13,670 nucleotides of DNA from Dehalococcoidia bacterium (lineage in GTDB: Bacteria > Chloroflexota > Dehalococcoidia > Tepidiformales > Tepidiformaceae): NCBI GenBank assembly GCA_023228745.1, contig JALOAP010000036.1, forward strand, positions 1 through 13,670. Direction: 5' to 3'. Below, in pieces: positions 6,610 through 11,193 of this stretch. Numbering within the stretch: position 1 is the stretch's first letter; every line of letters starts with the position of its first letter. Under the pieces are notes generated by a model, which did no database searches, was not told the DNA's origin, and saw only the letters and a list, made by a program, of their open reading frames with translations. The position numbers were made by a program, and so were the translations under genes.

Positions 6610-9600
6610 GCCCGGCCCCCCTTCAAGGTGTGCAGCGGAAAGAGCGCGTCGTCGTCGATCTTTCGCTCCCAGGCGCGCAGCCGGTCGCTCGCGCAGAGGC
6701 TGTCATAGGGGCAGTACATACAGTTTTCAAACGTCTTCTGCCCCGTGTTGCCCGGCCGCGCGGGGAAGAGCCCGGCTTCGATTCCCTGCACGATCAGCGA
6801 CACCGCGTCGCGGAACTGCGTCAGGGTCGCGTCATCGAGGTCGTAGCCCCGCAGCTCCCCGCCACCCTTCTGTTCGAGGAACCAGTACCAGGCCCCGACT
6901 GCCGTCTCCGCGTCCCCGAACGCCTCGCGCGCGGCGAGGGCGTAGACCGGGAGCTGGAGCCTTTCGCCACCGCCGAGGCGCGTCTCCGCGCTGCTGATCG
7001 GCCTGTACCTGTCGGACTTGCCGCTCTTGTAGTCGTACACAGTGATGCGGCCGTTTCCGTCGAGGTCGACGCGGTCGGCCTTGCCGCGAAATGCCACAAC
7101 GCGTCCGCCGGGCAGCGTGACCACGAGCGGGCCCCGGAGCGCATCGCGCGTGCCGAACTCGAACTCGGCGTGGACGAAGGTGTCGTGCCGGGAACCGCGC
7201 TGCTCCTGTTCGGCGGCCAGGAAGGCCCGCAGGACCGCGTGGATGCGGCTGCGCTCAGCCTCCCAGAGCAGCGGCTTCCCAACCATGCCGCTGTCCTGCA
7301 TCTCCATGCACTGTGCGTCCACGATCCGCGCCAGGCACTCGAAGTCCTCTTCGCTCCACGGCTCGCCGGGTGGGCGCCCGGCTACCCGTGCTTCGAAGAA
7401 CGTTTCGAGGATGCCGTGAAACAGCGTCCCGCGGTCCCGGGCCGAAATCGTGAGCATCTCCTCCGGGCGCTCCATCTCGGCCACGTGCAGGATGTGCTTG
7501 AGAAGGTAGCGCATCGGGCAGGCCGCCCAGTCCTCCAGGCTCGTCGGCGACGCTGGCCGCTCAGCGGATGGCGCCAGCCCCGCGACTGGCCCGACCAGCC
7601 CGTCCCAGGGCGTGTACCACTTCCCCATCCGTGCGCGGCCCGCTTCGAGCCCCGCCCTGAGCCGCGCATCCCCATCGAGGACCGCCCGGTGACGCGGGTC
7701 CGCCGGTGGGAGCGCCAGGCGGCGCATGCGCCGTTCCTGTGCCGTCGCGGGAGTCGGTGCGCACGAGACGCCGTCAACGAATGAGTGCACCTTCGTCAGC
7801 CATTGCGAGGACGGCAGCGCCAGGAAGTCGGAGGTGTGTATGGTGCGGCCGGCGAGCGCCGATGCTGCCTCCGTGAGCCAACGCGACGGGAGGAGCGCCC
7901 GCTGCCCGCGAAGGTTCGCCCGCGGATAGAGGAGCACCCGTTCGGGCGCGGCGGCCAGCGCCGCCAGGAACTCGCGGCGCTGTTCGTGTGACCGCTCGCG
8001 CAGCTCGACGCCCGCCGCTTCCCGTTCGCGGTCGGGGAGCAGCGGATCTTCGTGGCCCCGCACGGGCAACCGTCCTTCGACCATCCCGAGGATGTAGACG
8101 CGCTTGAAGCGCATGCCCGCGGCCGTATCGAGGCCCGCGACGAACACCCCATGCCCGAACGGCCCCGAACGCCCGGCCGGGGCGGAAAGCAGCGCTTCGA
8201 GCGTCTGGCGCAGCACCTGTGGCGTGGCCCGGCGGCCGAAGTGGTCGAGCGCCTTCAGGCCCTCCAGGATCTGCTCGACCTGTTCGGCGGCTCGCACCTC
8301 CGCCTCGCTCTCCCAGCCGAGCCGAGACGCATCGCCGAGGTAGTCCCGCTGCAGCTCCAGCGCCCACTCCGCGAGCTCCGCCCAGGTCGAACGGCCGCCG
8401 GGGGACAGGCGCGCGTCGAGTTCGTCGATGAACGAGGCGAGCGACAGCGCCAGGTCGGCGTCCCGCTTCAGCGACTCGACCCGCCAGCCGGGTAGCGCCC
8501 CGTTGTCGCCCTCGGTTGGCTTCGAGACCTGGTCGCCGATGCCGGCAACAAACCGGGCAAGGCGGGTGGTCCACTGCTGGGCGCCGGCGACGATACCCAC
8601 GCGCCGCGAAAGTTCATCCCAGCGGCGCGCCGGCGCCTCCGTTGCGCCATAGCGCACGGGCGCCGACGTGAGCCACCCCATCACCGCTTCGCGGCGAAAG
8701 TCCGCCTCGCGGAGGGCAAGCAGGCGGAGCAGGTGGCGCCCGGCGAGCGAGTCGGCGAGCGTGCGCGGCGAAGGGCCGTTCGCGGGGATGCCCGCGGCCG
8801 CGAGCTGTTCGTGTACCACCCGCGCGTACGGCTCCGCCTGCGGATACACGATGGCCGCCCGGGAGAAATCCCCCAGCGCCTGCGCGCTTGCCAGCAGGTC
8901 GCGCACCACCCAGCGCACTTCCTCTTCGACATCCGGGGAGACGACGAGCTGGTTGGCGCGCGGCAGGTCGACAGGCGGCACTTCGAACGTGGCGCCCAGC
9001 ATCGCCGCCATGCGCCGGGCGGGCGCGTCCGCGTCTGTGTCGCCGGTCACGCCAAGGAAGACCGACACAACGCCCTGCGCCGCCAGCGCCGACACCAGCC
9101 GCGCCTCCGAGGGTACGAGACGGTGCGGAAGGTAGAGCACGACATCGCCAACATCCCGCAGCCCCGCGAGGTCGCCCGCTGCGATGGCCTCCGCGGCAGC
9201 ATCGGCGCTATCGGTGTGGTCATAGAACTCCGCGGTGGCCGCCCGGTAGGCCCGGAACAGTGCAACCAGCGAGGCCGAGCGCGGCGACTGCTGCGAAATC
9301 GCCTCCAGCGTCGCCGCCGAGAGTTCGCGGAGCTCGCGGAAAGTGAGGTCGAGCGCCTGCTCCGTCCCGGGCTGTGCCGCCACCGGCTCGAACACGCCCG
9401 GGTCATCATCGAGCGCGCGGCGGATCGCTTCGGCTCGAAGCGCAGCGGTCAACGGTCTTCGCCCGGCGAGCGCCAGCCGGCCTGCGCCAAGCAACTCCAC
9501 CACGCGCGGCAGCACCTGGAAGCGGACGTTCACCAGCCCTTCGCGTGCCAGCTCCCGGCGTAGCGAGAGCCCGGCATAGTTCGAGGTAACCACCACCGTT

Positions 9601-9698
9601 ACCGGGGCGAGCGGGTCGGCATCCTGCGCGTCGGCGATGCGCTCCCGCAAGGCGGTGAACGCCGGTTCGCCGAAGGGCACTGCACGGAGAAACGTCAC
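6606..9698 (-). CDS. addB: AddB/RexB-like nuclease subunit with Fe-S cluster, 1030 aa
   Basis: This is the partner subunit of the AddA helicase in DNA end resection. The C-terminal domain has a PD-(D/E)XK nuclease: H761 in GTLFHGILE, D875 in GKADRVD, and D889 and K891 in VYDYKSGK. It also has the four-cysteine 4Fe-4S staple typical of AddB: C727 in AACPMRYLL, then C993, C996 and C1002 in CMYCPYDSLC, with the exact C-x2-C-x5-C spacing. The N-terminal 700 residues resemble the inactive helicase-like part, with patches such as VYPQAEPYARVVHEQL and FKRVYILGMVEGRLPVRG. No Walker A GKT is present where AddB of Bacillus has one; the region reads VVVTSNYAGLSLRREL (about residues 34-49). The gene starts with GTG at 9698 behind a weak GGAG 8 nt upstream (9707-9710). 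It is first in the minus-strand operon. Confidence 0.9.
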   Translation of the reverse strand: MTFLRAVPFGEPAFTALRERIADAQDADPLAPVTVVVTSNYAGLSLRRELAREGLVNVRFQVLPRVVELLGAGRLALAGRRPLTAALRAEAIRRALDDDPGVFEPVAAQPGTEQALDLTFRELRELSAATLEAISQQSPRSASLVALFRAYRAATAEFYDHTDSADAAAEAIAAGDLAGLRDVGDVVLYLPHRLVPSEARLVSALAAQGVVSVFLGVTGDTDADAPARRMAAMLGATFEVPPVDLPRANQLVVSPDVEEEVRWVVRDLLASAQALGDFSRAAIVYPQAEPYARVVHEQLAAAGIPANGPSPRTLADSLAGRHLLRLLALREADFRREAVMGWLTSAPVRYGATEAPARRWDELSRRVGIVAGAQQWTTRLARFVAGIGDQVSKPTEGDNGALPGWRVESLKRDADLALSLASFIDELDARLSPGGRSTWAELAEWALELQRDYLGDASRLGWESEAEVRAAEQVEQILEGLKALDHFGRRATPQVLRQTLEALLSAPAGRSGPFGHGVFVAGLDTAAGMRFKRVYILGMVEGRLPVRGHEDPLLPDREREAAGVELRERSHEQRREFLAALAAAPERVLLYPRANLRGQRALLPSRWLTEAASALAGRTIHTSDFLALPSSQWLTKVHSFVDGVSCAPTPATAQERRMRRLALPPADPRHRAVLDGDARLRAGLEAGRARMGKWYTPWDGLVGPVAGLAPSAERPASPTSLEDWAACPMRYLLKHILHVAEMERPEEMLTISARDRGTLFHGILETFFEARVAGRPPGEPWSEEDFECLARIVDAQCMEMQDSGMVGKPLLWEAERSRIHAVLRAFLAAEQEQRGSRHDTFVHAEFEFGTRDALRGPLVVTLPGGRVVAFRGKADRVDLDGNGRITVYDYKSGKSDRYRPISSAETRLGGGERLQLPVYALAAREAFGDAETAVGAWYWFLEQKGGGELRGYDLDDATLTQFRDAVSLIVQGIEAGLFPARPGNTGQKTFENCMYCPYDSLCASDRLRAWERKIDDDALFPLHTLKGGRA

Positions 9699-9719
9699 GG
9701 GGCACGCTCCACGAGCCGA

Positions 9720-9725
9720 ATCCTA
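9720..9725 (-). promoter_or_regulatory. possible -10 element of the addB operon
   Basis: TAGGAT on the minus strand matches four of six positions of TATAAT and would give a leader of about 14 nt. The -35 region at standard spacing (GCGAAT) is a weak match and overlaps a palindrome, which would suit an activated or repressed promoter. Confidence 0.22.
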
Positions 9726-9736
9726 CGTCATCGGCA

Positions 9737-9747
9737 CGAATGATTCG
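9737..9747. promoter_or_regulatory. 11-nt palindrome at the presumed addB -35 region
   Basis: CGAAT-g-ATTCG is a perfect odd-length palindrome about 39-49 nt upstream of the addB start codon. It could be an operator half-site pair. It does not match the GAAC/GTTC LexA boxes of Bacillus or actinobacteria, so no regulator is assigned. Confidence 0.25.
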
Positions 9748-9766
9748 CCTCAGTGGAACAGATGCT

Positions 9767-9785
9767 CGCGACAGATGATGTCGCG
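9767..9785. repeat. inverted repeat CGCGAC-7-GTCGCG upstream of addB
   Basis: Six-base arms CGCGAC (9767-9772) and GTCGCG (9780-9785) flank a 7-nt AT-richer loop agatgat. This is an operator-like geometry, in a non-coding region upstream of the DNA-repair operon. GC-rich arms of this length can arise by chance. Confidence 0.3.
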
Positions 9786-9793
9786 GCACAAAG

Positions 9794-9852
9794 TGGTGCC
9801 GGAGTACCAAAGTGCCGGAGTGCCGAGTCGCGAATCGTGAATCGCGAATCGA
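9794..9852. repeat. degenerate tandem heptamer array upstream of addB
   Basis: Read in 7-nt steps from 9794: tggtgcc, ggagtac, caaagtg, ccggagt, gccgagt, cgcgaat, cgtgaat, cgcgaat, then cga. The last three full units differ by one base. The earlier ones change gradually from a gccggagt type to a cgcgaat type while keeping the register. It lies between addB and the small ORF, outside any gene. Confidence 0.6.
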
Positions 9853-9863
9853 CAGGGGGGTGT

Positions 9864-9894
9864 TGAGGGCGGCCGCGCCCCTAGGCCGCCCTCA
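9864..9894 (-). terminator. 10-bp GC-rich hairpin starting at the stop codon of the small ORF
   Basis: TGAGGGCGGC (9864-9873) pairs perfectly with GCCGCCCTCA (9885-9894) around an 11-nt loop. On the minus strand the first arm begins with the TGA stop of the 60-residue ORF, and the position immediately after the coding sequence fits a terminator. After the stem comes AACACCCCCC rather than a T-run, so it is a stable 3' hairpin but not a canonical intrinsic terminator. Confidence 0.5.
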
Positions 9895-10074
9895 GGCGGC
9901 GTCGCCGCCACCCTGCAGCGTCCGTCGCAGGCGGTTCACGCGCTTCACCGCCTCGCGTACGGCGTAGTCGGATTCCTTCCGGCCCTCCGGGTTCGCCTCC
10001 AACTGGGTCGCGACAAGGATCGCCTCGAGTGCCTCGACGACGTCACCCAGGCGCTTCCTGGTCTCCTCGTCCAT
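9892..10074 (-). CDS. hypothetical 60-aa charged helical protein
   Basis: I do not recognise this protein. From MDEETRKRLG to TLQGGGDAA it is soluble and rich in Glu, Arg and Ala. Two predicted helices (about residues 3-27 and 34-54) are joined by a short ANPEGRKES turn, with regular hydrophobic spacing (L9, V12, V13, L16, I19, L20 and V39, V43, V46, L49, L53) compatible with a small helical hairpin or a coiled-coil dimer. No Cys, signal peptide or membrane segment is visible. The ATG at 10074 is preferred over an in-frame start at 10149, whose extra 25 residues are proline/cysteine-rich and unlike the rest; the site before it (GCAGGT) is weak. It is transcribed towards addB and away from the esterase, and ends in a strong hairpin, which supports it being real. 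Confidence 0.6.
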   Translation of the reverse strand: MDEETRKRLGDVVEALEAILVATQLEANPEGRKESDYAVREAVKRVNRLRRTLQGGGDAA

Positions 10075-10210
10075 ACCTGCACTATGGCATGTTCTGCACC
10101 GGGAAACAGGGCAATTTCGGGGTTGGAACGGTGACAACCAAGGGGGCACACGGCGTCATCGGACGGGCTGCGAGCCGCCACACGCTTCACCAGGGCCGCA
10201 TCGCTATAGC

Positions 10211-10239
10211 TTGCGGCGCCGGGGACGGGTGACTATCGT
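10211..10239 (+). promoter_or_regulatory. candidate promoter of the esterase gene
   Basis: TTGCGG and TATCGT are 17 nt apart, matching three of six and four of six consensus bases. Transcription would start near 10246, leaving a leader of about 25 nt with the ribosome binding site in it. This is a motif match only. Confidence 0.3.
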
Positions 10240-10256
10240 TCGCGCACAAGTCCAGT

Positions 10257-10262
10257 GGGGAG
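10257..10262 (+). promoter_or_regulatory. ribosome binding site of the esterase gene
   Basis: GGGGAG ends 8 nt before the ATG at 10271. It selects this start over an in-frame start at 10211, which would add 20 residues without family resemblance. Confidence 0.65.
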
Positions 10263-10270
10263 AACCGGTA

Positions 10271-11167
10271 ATGGCCAGCGAGCAGCTTCAGGTGGTGCTT
10301 CGAATCCTGCAGGAGGGCCGCGAGGCGCGCGGCGATGCAACGCCCGATGTGGCCACAATGCGCGCCAACATGGAGGCCGTCGCCGCGAAGCCCGCCCCCG
10401 ACGTGAAAGTCGAGCCGGCCGAAGTCGAGGGCGTGCCCGCCGAGTGGGTGAGGGCTCCCGGCGCCACGGCCGGCACGGCCCTGCTCTACCTCCACGGCGG
10501 CGGCTACGTCATGGGCTCCTGCGCGACCCACCGGGACCTCGCAGCCCGCATCTCGCGTGCGGCCGGGGGGCCCGTCCTCCTGCTCGATTACCGGCTCGCG
10601 CCGGAGCATCCCTTCCCCGCAGCGGTCGACGACGCCACCGCGGCCTACCGCTGGCTCGTCGCACAGGGCTTCGCGCCGGCGAAGCTCGCCATCGCCGGCG
10701 ACTCGGCCGGGGGCGGCCTTGCCGCAGCCACGCTCCTCGCCCTTCGCGATGCGAGTGACCCGCTACCCGCCGCAGGGGTGCTCATCTCCCCCTGGACCGA
10801 CCTCGCGAACACCGGCAGGTCGCTCCACACGCGAGCGGACCTCGATCCGATGGTCGCCAAAGAGGGCCTGGCCGACCTCGCGGGTGTCTACCTCAACGGC
10901 ACGGACCCGCAGCACCCGTACGCCTCGCCGCTCTACGACGACCTCAGCGGGCTGCCGCCGCTCCTGGTGCAGGTCGGGACAGCCGAAGCGCTCTTCGATG
11001 ATGGCGCGCGCTTCGCAGGACGTGCTTGCGAGGCGGGCGTCACCGTCACGTTCGAGCCGTGGGAGGAGATGATCCACGTCTGGCACGCCTTCGCGCCCAT
11101 CCTGCCCGAGGGCCAGGCCGCCATCGACCGCCTCGGCGCATTCCTCCGCGAACGCTGGACCCAATAG
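10271..11167 (+). CDS. alpha/beta-hydrolase esterase of the hormone-sensitive lipase family, 298 aa
   Basis: This enzyme is expected to hydrolyse short- to medium-chain carboxylic esters. The family signature is complete: the oxyanion-hole motif HGGGY (75-79), DYRLAPEHPFPAA (106-118), the nucleophile elbow GDSAGG with Ser145, a probable acid at E239 in VGTAEALFDD, and the catalytic His269 in MIHVWH. The 40-residue N-terminal cap (LQVVLRILQEG...VATMRANMEA) is also typical. There is no signal peptide, so it should be cytosolic. The length of about 300 residues is normal. It is preceded by a good ribosome binding site and a candidate promoter. The GH38 gene follows 26 nt after the stop on the same strand, so both may share a transcript. 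The substrate is unknown; deacylation of sugar or lignin-type esters would fit a mannosidase neighbour but is speculative. Confidence 0.93.
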   Translation: MASEQLQVVLRILQEGREARGDATPDVATMRANMEAVAAKPAPDVKVEPAEVEGVPAEWVRAPGATAGTALLYLHGGGYVMGSCATHRDLAARISRAAGGPVLLLDYRLAPEHPFPAAVDDATAAYRWLVAQGFAPAKLAIAGDSAGGGLAAATLLALRDASDPLPAAGVLISPWTDLANTGRSLHTRADLDPMVAKEGLADLAGVYLNGTDPQHPYASPLYDDLSGLPPLLVQVGTAEALFDDGARFAGRACEAGVTVTFEPWEEMIHVWHAFAPILPEGQAAIDRLGAFLRERWTQ

Positions 11168-11193
11168 GGCGTTCGTTCGCCTTCGAGACAGCC

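Larger units (their letters stand above)
9699..9891. other. non-coding region upstream of addB
   Basis: This region of 193 nt has no supportable gene. On the minus strand a TAGGAT (9725-9720) lies about 22 nt before the addB start and could serve as a -10 element; the -35 position is poor. An 11-nt palindrome CGAATGATTCG (9737-9747) covers that -35 position. A 6-bp inverted repeat (9767-9785), a heptamer array (9794-9852) and the hairpin at the end of the small ORF (9864-9894) fill the rest. Confidence 0.5.
10075..10270. other. divergent intergenic region between the small ORF and the esterase gene
   Basis: This stretch of 196 nt separates divergently transcribed genes and must hold both promoters. 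For the plus strand, TTGCGG (10211-10216), a 17-nt spacer and TATCGT (10234-10239) form a plausible promoter. For the minus strand, only an AT-richer patch near 10081-10120 is seen, with no clear hexamer pair. No RNA gene or repeat was noticed. Confidence 0.5.

Noticed and set aside
3805..6708. A 967-codon open frame on the plus strand opposite addA
   Set aside because: It mirrors addA codon positions in GC-rich DNA, has His/Arg/Val-rich composition and no motif, while addA has every helicase and nuclease motif.
6597..7784. A 395-codon open frame on the plus strand opposite addB
   Set aside because: It is antisense to the conserved nuclease and Fe-S region of addB and has no recognisable domain.
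3289..9698. AdnAB (mycobacterial-type) instead of AddAB
   Set aside because: In AdnAB both subunits carry a helicase motor; here the 1030-residue subunit has no Walker A and the AddB cysteine pattern is exact.
10075..10149. Longer start for the 60-residue ORF
   Set aside because: The extra 25 residues are Pro/Cys-rich and do not continue the helical pattern; the ATG at 10074 begins a clean charged helix.
10211..10270. Upstream in-frame start for the esterase
   Set aside because: The added residues are Arg-rich and not family-like, and the start at 10271 has a good GGGGAG site.
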